64,000 bases of DNA, from assembly GCF_964199755.1 (NCBI RefSeq), contig NC_133896.1, positions 97,278,200-97,342,199 on the forward strand, read 5' to 3'. Source of the stretch: Larus michahellis (Eukaryota; Chordata; Aves; Charadriiformes; Laridae). Shown here one piece after another: positions 1-14,000 of this stretch. The notes below the pieces were generated by a model that saw only the letters and a list, made by a program, of their open reading frames with translations, did no database searches and was not told the DNA's origin. Numbering within the stretch: the stretch's first letter is position 1; every line of letters starts with the position of its first letter. Both the position numbers and the translations under genes were made by a program.

Positions 1-3000
1 CATACTAGATTGAACTCTAAATCACCTTAACTTGTCAAAGAGTTTAGGCCAAGGTCTTCACAAGTGGCTGCCTGAAATATAAACTGATTTTGCTGAACTT
101 CCAGGCTCAAAAATTAGTGACTTGATTTTGTAAAACATGGAGCAACTTGCAGCATGACTGCAAATGTAGCTGAAATTTAAGTGCCCTTCTGTGAACTTAG
201 GAGCTCAAGCATAGACCCCTTTGTCTTTTAAAATGTTAAATTCTTTTTAGTAATGCTTCCTCCCACCTGTTGAAATATTTATTTACAACTTGGAAACAAT
301 TACAATATCTGAATGTTACAGGTATCTTCAAGTTCCATGTATTGCTACAATATTCCTCCGCAGAAAGAATACCTGTGGTACACCAGCAGTTGCAGTGATC
401 TGCAAGCTGCTGTTGACGGTGTTTGAGCACATCCATCTCAGTATGCTCAGAAGGCTTCTTTCAAAATTCCTGATAAAATGATATAGAGGAGAAAGAGCAG
501 ACTGTAGCACACATCCCTCTGATGGAGCATGCAGTATTCTGCATTCCTTGAGCCTGATTCTCGCTTTCCCTAAAGCTCTCTTTATATTGCTTTGGCAATG
601 GAAAAGGGCATTAAATAGGACAGAAATTGAAGCACACAAATCAAGGCCTCTCTGCAAGGCAAAAGTGCAATAAAGGAAACGTTGGAGTAAACGAGAGGTG
701 AGTCCCTTCTCTTACTGCTGCTGAGGCTGATGAAGTCAATTGAAAATGTAGGATTGGCCAGAGCAGATCTGCCCTGTGCTCCACCTCACCCGGTATTCTG
801 TCTCTGACATGTGGCCGGTTACAGGTGATTTGGATGAAGATGAAAGACCCATGTTGGATAATTACAAAGTAATAAGCCTAAGAGAGAAGATTTATTATAA
901 TCCTCATTAGCTATCTGTCTGCTTATAACCTAAAGGCATAATAATTTATGACCTTCACTTTTTATCCCATATAAAAATTATATATTGTGGCAGATAAAGA
1001 ATTAAAGATCTAGCTTATTAATTGCTAGGTGGCCCCAGTGCTATCCTGTGGAAGTGAGTTCCTCAGGTTAATTACCACCTTGTTGAAATGGTTCCTTTTC
1101 AGGTTAATTTTGTTGCTGTTCATTGAAACACCTTTGTTCTTCTATCATGTGAAATCATAAATCAGAGAACCAAAATTTAACTTCTCTTGCCCATTCCGCT
1201 GAAGTCTGCCACTCTCTGGGAAATCTGAATCCACAAGGAATGCAGGACCACAATGTCAGCGTTTGCTGGTCAGTAAGGAGAGAACGGCTACTGAGTGTGT
1301 GCGTATGTGTGTCTGAGGTGTGTGCATTAGTAAGGTTCTCCTGCAGTGATGTCTTGCAAAGGACAAGCAAGTACCGCTCGTAAATAATTGGAACACATCA
1401 GTGGAGTACACCAGTCTAGAAACTGTAATATGATTTTGAATCTGGCCCCTCCTCTCACAAAACCCCTATTAATAGTCTCTCATAAGGGAAACAGGTATAG
1501 GTATTTTGCAGGAGCTGCTCTGGGGATACTTTCTCAGCAACCGTCATGCTTCCACTAGGCCCACTTCTGGCCCACGCTGTTAGTTACTTTCAAAACCAGC
1601 TCAAATTCACAGTAAACTACTAGGGAAGAGTGGCATTTAATTGACTTTCTAAGAGAATGAGATTTCCCTTTGCTCTGAGATCAAAGAGGCTGAGTGGTAC
1701 CCATTTTTCTTCTTTTGACTTCTTTTTTATCCAAAGGAGAGTTGGGTAATAACCCACATACCATCAGCCCCCTCACTTCTTACCACCCCTAAACTGATTG
1801 ATTTCAGTGTGACCTTATGCTGTTGTATTAATGCTGGATCATTCACATTGTGGAGGAAAAAACCTCTTGCTTTTAGCAAGTATTACACTAGTGTGTCCTG
1901 CCTCTCTTAGTAATGAAAACAAATCCCATAGGGAGAAGGTACAAAACATACTGTTTGCAGGAGTGTTGAGTCCAATCCAAAATCAGAAGCACCCAAACCA
2001 TTTCAAACATAACCAGAGCTTCAGTAGGCCTAGGACTGTAGATCTGTGACCCTTCTGACAGTCTTGTGCTAAGGAAATCCTTCAGCTCACACTGCTGAAG
2101 ATGACTTGCTGCTCAAAGAGAAATATAATATCAAATTATCACCTGGTAGCTGTACTGTCAAGACAAACTAGACCTTGGTAATCCAGCCCTTTCAATTCAG
2201 CATCCATCTCTGAGCTATTGAAATAAACCTGATAGAAATGAATCAGCAGGTAGCCTAACTGAAGCAGCATCTGATCAGCCTCAAGCAAAATAGCTGCTTT
2301 TCACATTCCCTGATTTGGTTGTATGCTGGCTGTGAAAATTCATGAAGGAGGTGTCATGTATGAGAACTTGGCCCTGAGAGGTTCTGAGCCTCCTGTGCTC
2401 CCAGGAGGCTTGTCCCTCAGTAGGATTTGGCCCCTCAGTGATCACAACTCTGCTGAAGAAAGGCTTATGAGAGAAACTACAGATAATACATCAAATCTTG
2501 AGTCTTGAGTCTGTAAATTTAATGAAAATCTTTCCCAACGCGTGAGTGTCCCTCTGACAGAAACCAAAATCGTGTAGGAAGGCCTTGCAGAGGGGCACGT
2601 ACTGGAAGTACCAAGTTTCTGCAGCATGTCCAGCAAGACAGCGAAGTGTATAAAGGTGGCTTAGTGTTAGATTCACATCCATCAGGGGTTTGTCCTAGCC
2701 ATGCCAAGTCAGTGTTCTTACTGTTGTTAACCTATATATTTGTCCTACCAGAATAAGGTCTCAGCTAAAGCTACTCAGTGATCCATTTCATTTCAGCAGG
2801 AGCAAAGGAGTTCCCATATTTTGACAGATGACTGAACTGGGAAATTTGGAGAGAACTTTAGGTATGTGCATATTCTTCAAACTAACTCAGACAAAACAAA
2901 AAGGCGGCTTATGTTTTCTTTGGTGTAGAACAGAGAGATTTGGTCCACAAGGGAGACACTGACAGAGAGGCAACCTGTCTGAAAAATAAGAATACTTTAC

Positions 3001-4101
3001 TCTTTACCTATTGTTGTGAAGCACTAGGGGGAATCTTTTTTTCATTTTTCTAAGGAAATATGTAAATGAGAAACAAGATGTGTTAGGTAATAGTGTATAT
3101 CCATCTAATTATTCCCAGTGCTGATAACTAATCAACTAGATTAGTGCCTCTAGGAACAGAGAAAATGTTATGCATTCAATGTTTCTATTTCTGATCGTCC
3201 TTCGCTATAAATCAGGAGTAACTAGGATGAAAACAGTAGAGTTATACAAATGCAAAATTTTGGTGAACGATAGAATTGTTTCCCTGTGTATTTCAGCCAG
3301 TATCTGGACCAATATCCACTCTGAATTAATGTTTATAATTGCTAGGATGTCGTTAGATAATCTTGGTTTAAAACTCATGTTTTTACTGAAAAAAATACAA
3401 AGTTACATGGTAATTGATATTTTTCATGATATATTTAGCAATGGTGCTGCCTTCTTTTTGCATTTTAGCCTCTGCAGTAGTGCTTGATCCCCAGGCATTA
3501 TGGGAGAGTCTCAAGTGTAGGTGAAGCAGAGTTGACTGATCTACTGTGAGTAAAGTAAAAAATTAAATTGGACCAATAATGTGCTTTAAATCACTGTTCA
3601 CATTGCAATTGGTAACTCAACTAAAGAGTTTCTGCGTTATTTTAAAATACAAGGAGTCAAATGTATTATAAACATAATTCTAGCAAAGTCACATCAGGAG
3701 AAAAAATAGTCCTGTTTTTTAAATGCCAGTTTCCCCAAGAATTGTTCATTAAAAGCTTTTAAAATAATAAGAGGACAACTCAAGATATGCAGAACTCTGC
3801 TACTATAACATGATTCTTCATGTTATACGTGATCACAGTTTCCACCACCAGAACTAAGTCTACTTCACTAACTGACTTCTTTTCCCCACAGTCAATGAAC
3901 TGAGATTTTTGTGCACATCCACACATGCCCAAGGAAAAATCTTAATGTTTCCCCTAGGAAAATGAGTGTAATGTTGAGGTAAGCAGACAAAGAAGGTCTT
4001 CCAAACATCCTGTTAACTGTATTTTAAGCCCCCAATTTACACATATGTCCTCAACTGTTTCTTAAAAAGGAAAGAGCAGTAAGGTAGTTCTTTGGGAAGC
4101 A

Positions 4102-4133
4102 AATACACTACAGCCTTGAATACACTACAGCCT
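4102..4133. repeat. 15-bp direct repeat
   Basis: The 15-mer aatacactacagcct occurs twice, separated by two bases (4,102-4,116 and 4,119-4,133). It looks like a small local tandem duplication. Confidence 0.85.
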
Positions 4134-4907
4134 CATAGGTAATTGCTGCCTTAAAACAGAAATGTTTCTGAGCAGTATGGAGCGTACTTAAGTTTTGTGT
4201 CTGTAGCAAAGTTTCATCTAAAACATTCCCTTTGTACAAAATGTGTTATATTGTGTTTTTCTGCTTGAGAGGGAAGGAAAGAGATAAAGAAGTATTGTGA
4301 GGCATAGTGGTCTCTTCATATTGTATGGTGGTTTTCAACTGTTTCAGTTGCATCTCCAGGTTTGGTCCTCTTCCAAAGTGATCTCCTCCTTTTGATTGGG
4401 TTGGTTGGCATCAGCTCCCTGTAAAACACTGGAGGGTAAATCCTCTTCCTAAAGCAAATTAATAACATGTGAGTAAGGCTGTGTGATTTGACTACTGACT
4501 CCAATCTCACCAATACCAGTGGAATTCATGAGAGAAAATCCACTGAAAAGCTCCTTCCCAGTGACAAATTCTGTTCTTAATTTCTATCAGTGCAACCAGT
4601 ATGGGCACTTTTGGGATTGCATGCATGTCACTGGAGATAAATGTAGGCCCTTTGAATGGTTTAGCTGTTATTTCTTTTAAGAAAAACATATTCTAACAAT
4701 ATACTTTTGCTGCAGCAGTATCATTATATAAACAAAAGAACCGCCAATATACCATGGTGTGTGAGAACTTCTATCCAGTTCAGCCCATAGGGACATTCCT
4801 GTTTCCACTCCTCATGCAAACTTTATTAGCATTTGAGCCTTCTTTGTGCTGCAAAATTTCATGCACAGTCATGCTGCCATACCCCAAGCATCCCTTTTAA
4901 GTGCTTC

Positions 4908-4996
4908 ATGTTTAGTGGTGGTTTTGGCAGTGTTAGGTTGATGGTTGGACTTGATGATCTTAAAGGTCCCTTCCAAACTAGACCGTTCTATGTCAG
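4908..4996 (+). mobile_element. CR1 LINE 3' fragment
   Basis: The segment contains the CR1 3'-end block: a 'ttggacttgatgatctt' stretch, then 'aaggtcccttccaa', then 'ttctatg'. This is a short, diverged, 5'-truncated copy of the avian/reptilian CR1 retrotransposon, in + orientation inside the gene-poor tract. No reverse transcriptase sequence remains. Confidence 0.75.
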
Positions 4997-5594
4997 GTTG
5001 GACTTAGGTATTACAGTAGCCCATATGCTTTCATAAGATCCCCTCTGGGACTTATCCTGATGGAAAATCTGGAACAAGGGTAGCAAAGCATTTCTTACTT
5101 TAGGTATTTTCCAGGCAGAACTGCAGACTTCTACATTGTACACACTTCATAGAGTTGGCTTGTTGGTGATTTTTTGCCAAGTTCACAGTCCTATGACACT
5201 TTAGGAAAGTGCAGAACTTGGTTAGATACTTACTGTTGTGCTCAGCTGTCCAATTCTGCAATGTCCTGTTCCTACTAAATGGACAAGTATCTTTCGGAGA
5301 TCTATACATTTAATCAGGCACCTTTTCTATTTCACTTTGCTACTTTTCTTTTTGCCACCTGGATATTGCCGTGTTCTTTGTTGAATCTAAAAGTTCAGCC
5401 CCCACACTGAATATATTCTGTTTGACTAGAGAGGACCATCACATTCAGGAAGCAGGATTACATTCACCCAGCTGCCCTGAAATACATCATGACTTTCTTC
5501 CTCCTACTTTTCCCGTGAAGTCCTTTACTTTCATTTTTCACTTAGTCTGTTGGTACGTGCAGGATCTTAGAGTAAAACCAAATTATATGGCCCT

Positions 5595-5671
5595 TGTGTG
5601 TGTGTGTATGCAAATACATGTGTGAGTATGCATGTGTATGTGTGCATGTGTAGGTAGATAGCTAGCTAGCT
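5595..5671. repeat. TG-rich microsatellite, imperfect
   Basis: An imperfect (TG)n/(TGTA)n tract runs into GATA/GCTA repeats at its right end. It is interrupted many times, which suggests an old microsatellite. Confidence 0.8.
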
Positions 5672-8600
5672 CTTTCTGGCTTTACAGACAGGCTGTTGAT
5701 TGACATGCGTGGTTCAGGAAAGGGTTTAGATGAAACAATGGTTACAACATTGATTGCGTAGCATTGGCATGAATCTATATGAATCTAATGAAAAATAAGT
5801 ACACTACTTATACAGTATGTATGCACACATTCATAAAACGCATTCTGTCGGCTAAACGCTTTTGACTGGATGTTTGCCCAAATAAGATGTTTGCCCTCAT
5901 TCAAAACGTGACACCCAGATTTGGTCCAGTGTATTTTTTTGAGTACCCATGGTGAAGGGAAGGCTGAAGTGTGCCTCTCAGAGCGTTGTGTGGTCTTTCA
6001 GCCACAAAATAAATAAAACAGTCCAGCTCAGCAGGCTTCACTGGCAGAGATGGGCATCCATGGGGGATGACAGCTCTGGAACAATACTGTTGAGTTCAGT
6101 CACTCATTTCCATTGAATTCCAAAATGTTCACCCGACAAAGGAATAAAATCCAAGCAAAATAATCTAACTTGCCTGTTTGCTCTCCTTAAAAAGAACAGT
6201 AAAAAATTATCAAATGTTTAAACAGTTAGCAAGGCAGCGTATTAATAGGCTCTAAAATACTCCAGGTCTGGAGTCTGTAGTATCCAAAGTATCATATCAA
6301 ACAGCTCTTTCCCCACCTCACATACTCTGAAATGTGTTGACTATGAATATCTTTACAAGTAATCTGAGTAATCCATTCCATCCAAATGCGCAGTCGCTAA
6401 CAAAATTAACTTTCTCTCCCTTGGTCTTTGCCAAAATCTTTTCAGGAACATGGCTAGTGTGTCTAGAAAACCAATGGATTGTCAGGAGAAGGAGAAATTG
6501 GTCAGTGAGAGTATTCAGTATGTAATCCATGAGAACTGCAGGATTTCTAGAACTCATTTTGCGCCCACTTAGTTAGTGGAATGAATAAGTATATTTAGCT
6601 ACAGCTGCCTATTTTGGTATCATGTAGGCCCTAAAAGTTGCATTTTATTCTTTTAACTCTTTTGCCCAATTGGGGGATTCTCCTTGTCCCGGAAAGGGTA
6701 ATTGGAGATTTGTGGGGAATTTTTTTCTTTCATTTTTACTCATACAATGTTGAGTAAATGTTATTCCTCTTCTTAGATTGTTGGCATTTCCCTTCTCCTT
6801 GTGAATAAGATGATAAATGCAACAATTTTGGCTAATTGATTTTGGGGTGAGGTTTTTATTTTGGTTTGGGGTTTTTCTTTGGTTAAATGTACATTGTCTC
6901 TCTATAGTCAAAATGTCTGTGACTGTAACAGTATGTATTTCTTTTACTGGAGAAAATAGACTTTTTGGGTTTTGTTAACAGTACTAGTGACTTTGTGGAA
7001 AATGACAAGTTGCTATTTAGATCTGCTTAGTTAAGTACAGTACACTACAATACAGTATTTCTGAAAGCTAGAACATACAGTACACAATATATATAGCAAT
7101 TCTATATCAATATATATACATAGTATAATCATTTAACTTTTGCATCTGCCTATGTTCATAGAAAAATTATTTTTCACATGTATCATTCACAACCCAATCA
7201 ACTGCTGCAGCTATTTGAAGCATTTAACAATCATTATTACAGCTCTAGTGTGCTTTTTCATATTATTGGCTTCTTTATTGTCTTTACAAGTATTTTTTTT
7301 TCAGGCTTTTTTAAATCTCTATGTAGCAAGATGTAGGAAAGTAAGTTTTTTTAAGAAATGGTAAAACAGTATTAGGCTCTACAAAATTTAGAGGTTGTTC
7401 CCTGCTACCCTTTCATATCAGAAGAACAATTAATCAAGACAATTAAGGTTATCTGTTAGCTCTCTTCTAAGATGTCCTGTTATTTCACTTACAAAAGTGT
7501 GTGTCAGACTTTCCTCTTCCATTCCTAGCCTTGGAGAAAGATGCCACAAGAGGTCTTTCATTCTTTCCTAGTTCTGTTTCTTTGAAGTTTTAAGATTTCC
7601 TAAAATTACCCTCCACACTAACTTGGGGTAGAAGAAATATTATTCTCTGTACAGTTATGCTAAATGTGGCCAGTGGATTTTGCCAGGAATTGGATAAAAA
7701 ATACCTCCATCCACCACTATTAATATATTCCAATTGCATCTTTGCTCATCCACTTGATCCCTCCTTTTTCAAATGAAAACATCCTCTGCAAGTTTGAGTT
7801 TCAGTTCAGAAGTTTTCCACGGTGAATGTTGCCTTTATCATCTTCACACCACAAATCTGTTGGTTGTGTATTTTGGGTCAGTCCCACTAAATTTTAATTC
7901 TCACCACAGAGCTGATGAAAAAAATGTCTCTAGGGATATGTTAAAATCTAGATCCAAATAGGCCAGAGGAAGCTGATCCGACACCCAGGCCTTATGGCTT
8001 GGGGTGTCCTTTCTGCATTCTCATCTTGCAACAAATGGCCCAGGCAACAAGTCTAGATCTAAACTTCGTAAGACTGCAAACTTAGGAGAGCACGGAAATT
8101 TATGTTTGCTTTTCTAATTCAGATACATCTCAGCTGACCTTCATTCCTTTGATCAATAACACATCACTCCTAAATAAAAATGTGCAAAATCAAATGGATG
8201 AGGGTTGTGGAGGAGGTATTCATTATATCTCATTTCTCCTAACTGTGAAGATTGGAAGAAATGAGAGATGGTCACATCAATTACAAACTCCATTTTCACT
8301 GAGAATGAGGAAATCTGTGTCACTGCAAATTGATAAACTTAAAAGTGATTTTGGAGTGGGAAGACAGGGAAGGAGTTACCTATGCCACATCTTGGGATAA
8401 TAAAACTTCAAGCATGGGAGTCATCAAGTGCTGGCATTCCTTACAGGTTCCTGTCATCTGCCATTTGAACTCATGTGGAGGCCACTACCACATCCTTTTT
8501 CTTTCTAGTTGCAGTTTAAAAGTTACGGTCTTCCAGCAGTGATTTCTAGGTCTGGCTTTTCTTTATTCTGTGTATATCCATTTGTAAGGGAAGGAAGAGA

Positions 8601-10987
8601 CTATCCTCTCAATATTAATTACGCAGGTAACAAAACTAGATTACCCTATTACATAAAGGATGGGCTTTGTCCCATTAAGCCAAACAGGTGCCATTTCCCA
8701 AATTAATTCCAGTTAGCTGCTGCGACAGAGTGCTGATTCAGTGGTCCACGTTTTCTGACCATGGTCTTTGCCTTTTCTGAATGCTGAATCATACATATTT
8801 TCGTAGAGAGTGTTCTCACTTCACTGAGAATGCCTGATTATTTAAATGGCTGCATACCCATTCCATGCTTCCCCTGCTAATCCTTTGTAAGGTTCAGTAA
8901 TTCATTTAGGATAATTACTAGTTTAACGTGTTTCTTGATTTAACTTCTTTGTTGCCTTTTATTTTTCCTAATGCTTTTTTAAGCACCTCAGTTCATTTTG
9001 CATCTTATACAGTTTACAGTTTATATTTTTAGGCTAAGAAGTGGTTTTACAAACAGGATGGTACCAAACAGGTAGATTATCTACACTAGAGATTGTACTT
9101 TTAGAACGCAGTGTGTACAGATACAATTGCCTAAGGGAAAGTGAAACTAACAAAATAATCAGCTGGTGAACACTATTTTAACATATCTTTTTCATAAAAG
9201 ACAGTCAGTCATTTGTGAATCCAGAAGTCTTGCTTTTTTTGAAGATGTATCCTTTCTTTTTCATTCTCTGAAGAAATGCTAATCTTGAGAATTGTGATGT
9301 TGTAAAAAACTCGTTTCATATGTGCATATTTTCTGCTTTTCTAAAGAGAGAGAAAACAGAAGGTGATACTGGCTTTACAGTTTTCTAGGTTCTTGCATTG
9401 GAGACTTTCCTTGAATGATATAAACGTCAAGGGAAAACTCTGTCCAAATATTAGCTTTATTCTAGTATATCGTTTTCATTACTACTTTAATTTTCCATGT
9501 CCTTGTTGACTAAGTAGACCTCTAGGGCTAATGCAAGCCATGGTCTCACATTTCTGTGGTCAACAGCATTTATATTCAGCTCCTTTTGCACTTTTTTTTG
9601 GTGTTATACAGCTTTTGAGGAACACAACAGTTGAAGTAGGTAACACTGTCACCACGAGAGGGAGAACCTTGTACTAAGAGAATGTCGCTCTATGCTACTG
9701 TGCAGAGACAGAAAGGGATTTTAAACTTCTTTGCTGCAAGGTTGAATAAGAGGAGAGTCCCCCGCCTTGGGGGTGCTTGCACCAAAGACTGGGGGCCCTC
9801 CCAGGAGAGAGGAATGCTTGAATTCCATACAAGGGACTTGCTCTTCACCCGTGCCACTTAGAGGAAAAAATTGAATCTCCAGAATCTGCTGCTGTTCTTT
9901 TTTCAATGTATGGATATCTTTTAAAAAAATTATAGTTCCTATTTATTGGTGGAAGAAGTGTCACTCTTTTGTTTATTGGAGTCAGAACGATTTGTTCACA
10001 GTATCTTCCAAGAAGTTTCGTTGTCTTTTGGGCTGCCCTGTTCCTTTTGTCCTGATGCTAGGGTGTAGTTTGGACTGCTGTGAAACTCATAGGGATCGTG
10101 TAAATCTGGGATTTATTCCCAGTTTCATATGTGCTGAGCATTCAGTCCCCTAGATCCTTGCTCTGAAGTTCAGATTCAAAGAAATTCTTACAATGAAATG
10201 AAGCAGAAAACTGGTGGTTTCCCATAAACTCCACCCATAATGAGCTTTTGTTGTCAAACAGAAGATAAATAGGCTGCTTGGTTCAGGCAAGATGTATTGC
10301 GTGACCTTTCTTGTCAGCGCCGGTGGGGTCTGTACTTAATCCTGAAAACTGATTGGACCAATACTGTCTGGGCCAAATTCTGCAGGCGGGACCCACGTGT
10401 TCTTTTGTTGACTTCAGTGCATTTTCTCTGACAGGGAAAGCATATGTAGTCCTACAGAAAGCTATAGTCCTAAAAACTAGTTTCATATACACCCTTTAAG
10501 ATGTCACAGGACTGTTCCCCATAATTTAGCATGTTTCTGCCCAAGGTTTCTAGTCCTTGTAAAACTGACTCAAGATTTAATTTCACTCCACCGGGCCAAT
10601 TTTTCCTGTGTTAAGGGCTCTGTGATTAAATAATCTCTCCGTCTTGCTGGGAGCCTTAATTCAAAAGAACTATACAAGGCAGGACAGCTGCTTCCCTTTC
10701 AACAAGGCACGGGACTTTTTTTGTCCAGTGAATCATAAATAGTCTTGTCTTTCATTACGCAAGTATGTAGCCTTTTGGGGTTTGATTGATCGTGGCAAGT
10801 TTATCTTAAATAATTAAATAGTGAGCCACAACAGCTAGTGTAGATATATGATACACAGCAATCGCTTTTCCCTAATTTACACCCTTGCTGTGCCACTTTT
10901 CTATTGCCCGAACAATGTAGAAGCATTTGGGTATTTGGATATTTGGAGTTACTTGATTCTAGGTTTCTGACTGCTTTACCCAGAAGT

Positions 10988-11009
10988 GGTATGGCCAGAG
11001 GGCCATACC
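10988..11009. other. Perfect 9-bp inverted repeat with 4-nt loop
   Basis: GGTATGGCC at 10,988-10,996 is followed by the loop AGAG and the exact reverse complement GGCCATACC at 11,001-11,009. Transcribed, it would form a stable short stem-loop. Its function is unknown; it lies inside the candidate 3' UTR. Confidence 0.8.
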
Positions 11010-14000
11010 TTTTCTGTAATGTTGATCATATAATCATGTGGGTGAAATAATGTGTTTCTTTGTAATATCTGATTATATAACCCCAAATTCAGACTATACA
11101 TCAAGCTTTAGTGTGCACTTTTTTAAAAAAAAAGTGCTACTGTAATGGGTGCGCAGGAGAATGGATGGGAATCCACACATTCTAATGTGAACTTAGCAGA
11201 TGGGCACTGGGTTTAAGTGCTGGCCCCTTGCCACGGCTAGTGATTCCATTGTGCTCTCTTTATTTTTCATGATAGGCTCATTGGTAAAGATAAACAGCAA
11301 AAGTCCTTATGGCCTGGCATTTTTCTGTTTTGGACGTGGATATTCAGGATCCCTGCACCCTTATTTAGATTCTTTCTCTTAGCTTCTTTCCTTATTTATG
11401 TGCACGTGAAATGCTGTTAATCTTTTCTGCACTAGGATGAATCAGAGTGTATCTGTGTGCCTGGAGGCGAGGACACAGTATTCTATCTTTGTAAGAGAAA
11501 GGAAAAGGAGGAACCTGCTTCTCAGTTATCGTTTATTTATTTGTTGGTATTTGCTTTTGTTTAAATTCTGGGGTGGGCTGCCGTCTTCAACAAGGGACTG
11601 TGAGTGGGAGAAGAGGCAGAAGGCATGAGGAAGCATGTGCCTGAGCCATCATGCAATATTCCTCTATGTACTGAGCAATTAGAGTGAGATTAGTATAGCA
11701 GCAGCAGCAGCATTGCCCTCATGTGTTCCTCTTTCCATACATTTCCCTTTCTTGATCCTCCTTCCCTGTTGCGGCCTCTTACACTGTTTTAGTGGTTCCC
11801 CACACTCCTTTCTAGTACTTACGAGGGTTAGATGGAGGCTCTTGTGGCTGTCCAAAGTGAAATTAATCTCCAAACCAGTGAGTACCCCAAAGTCTTTGGT
11901 GTGTTTTCCCAAGTGATATCTTAATGAGTGGCAAGCCCTGGCAGATGTTTTATTTTGTTAAAAGAGATAGATAGGCTAGGGGAGGTATGGGCTGATTGGG
12001 ATTCGGTAACCTGCTTGCCTTTGTTATTAGTGAGCTTTCTTTTATTTTTCTTAAGTGTTTTCATTTTGAGCTACTTAAGAGCTTATATGCCTGTCATTAA
12101 AATTCCTGCTTTCCCACCATAGCCCTAGAAGGGCTGTGAAAAAAATCCTTTATATATATATACTTGTGTATTTGCAGGATGGGGGAGGGAGTTGTCCATG
12201 CACGTGCGTGTCTGCGTGAGAGGGAGAAAACTAAAGTTAGTGTTGATCTGTCCATTTGTTTTAGGGTGGCGTCAGAGAGCTGCCGCTTTGAAGAGCTGAT
12301 TGCACTACAGAACCTTAGCTTGGGCACTGTTAAAATAAGGACTGTATATTGGGAACAGGGAAGCTTTTTAGGTGTTTTTATCCACACTTAAACATGCCCT
12401 TTGCGAGGTGTTCCCTTGCAAAGTTTGCATCTGACAACTTTGTGTAAAACCACTACTGACCTTTTTGCTGTATCCATTCAGTGCTCTCTTCTTTCCGCAG
12501 CCCCCAAACAATGGCTTGTCTCCTTTACAATTTCTGTCTTTCAGCTTATGTTTTCGATAAATGTTCTGTCTGCTAATGAGATCTCTACATTGGCTGGGAG
12601 GAGAGAAAATGAGGCATGTGAAAGTGTGGCTGGGAGACTGCAAATTCCCCTTTGTTTTGGGGCATTCGTATACTTTTACTGAGAGATGATTTCTTGGGGA
12701 CTGGGTGGGGTGGGGAGGGAGTTTGTGCTTTTTTGGTCTGGATAAGGCTTTTTATTTTTGCACTAAGTATGACTGCACTGCACTGCATTGCACTACTGAA
12801 ATGTATTTACATGTGGTGGGATTGGAAGGGGCCAATTAAGCGGGAAGGGAGAAGAGAAAGGAACAGGCACAGAAAAGAGGATGTACCATAAACCTTACCA
12901 GGTTGAAAGAGAACTGGGGTTACCTTTACTTTAAGCAACTAGTCAGACACTGAGATAGCTGTATTGGATAGCTTGTGTAAAATAAAAAAATTAAAAAGCA
13001 ACAAAACACTATAGTAGAAACTGAAGAGGCATCACAGGTTTCAGGGTGCTACAGATCTTTTTCCCCCTTTTCCTAGAGAGTGTTCTTTAGGGCTGTGAGA
13101 GATTTAAGAGAACTACTCAGCATGAAAACCAACGTAAGGCTTCAACATAAAGATGCCAATACCCAGTTCAGATGTCAAAACTTGCATTGTCAGACAGAAT
13201 CTCTTCAGGGAGGTTCAACAGTGATTAGCATCCCTTCAGTATAAGTATGTTCTCTCAGCTCAAGAAGTGAAGCCACAAAGCAGGCTTACCAAAGGGGAAA
13301 GTCACTGGAAAAAAGCACTTCTTTCTGAGGCTGTTATGGGAACAGTGCAATAAACAGTCACCCTGAACATTCGATTCAAGGTGTTCCAGTCAAGTCTTTG
13401 GGGAAGAGGCAGCAGAAGGGACATGTGGATAAGAAAGGGTGACAGGAATTCAGTACAACAAGGAATTCCTGCTTAGGCAAAGATGCTCTCTAGCATTTTA
13501 AGATCTTCAGTCTGATTTCTCTCCACAAACACATAGTCAAGCATTATAAAAGCTTTTGGCTGAAAGCAAAAGGAATCCTAAGCTGGAAAGTATTTTTACA
13601 GTCAAGATGCGCGTTAGCCTATGCCTTGGTCATTAACTTTGTAACAAGCATAATATAAGAAAAAAGAAAACAGTAGTAATGTTCAGCAAGACCCATGTCT
13701 GTTGTAGCTCTTTGTAGTCTATAAACTCTCAAAAGTTTGTGTTGAATCTCTTCGGTAAGACTAGACTATAATTGCAACTTCAGCCAGAAGCTAAGACAGC
13801 ATTATGTAAAGTGCTCTGTATAGTAACTGGGAGAAGAAGGTAAAACATGAGTGCATCTGCTTTGGTCCTGCAGTGTAGGGACTGCCTGTCTAATGTACAC
13901 AGAGGTTTCATGGACAAAAACGGGGAGGTAGGCATCCAGTTGGTAAGGAAATTCTAAAGTAATTGTGTGGCCAGAAAGCGATTTGTGTCCTGAATTTCTC

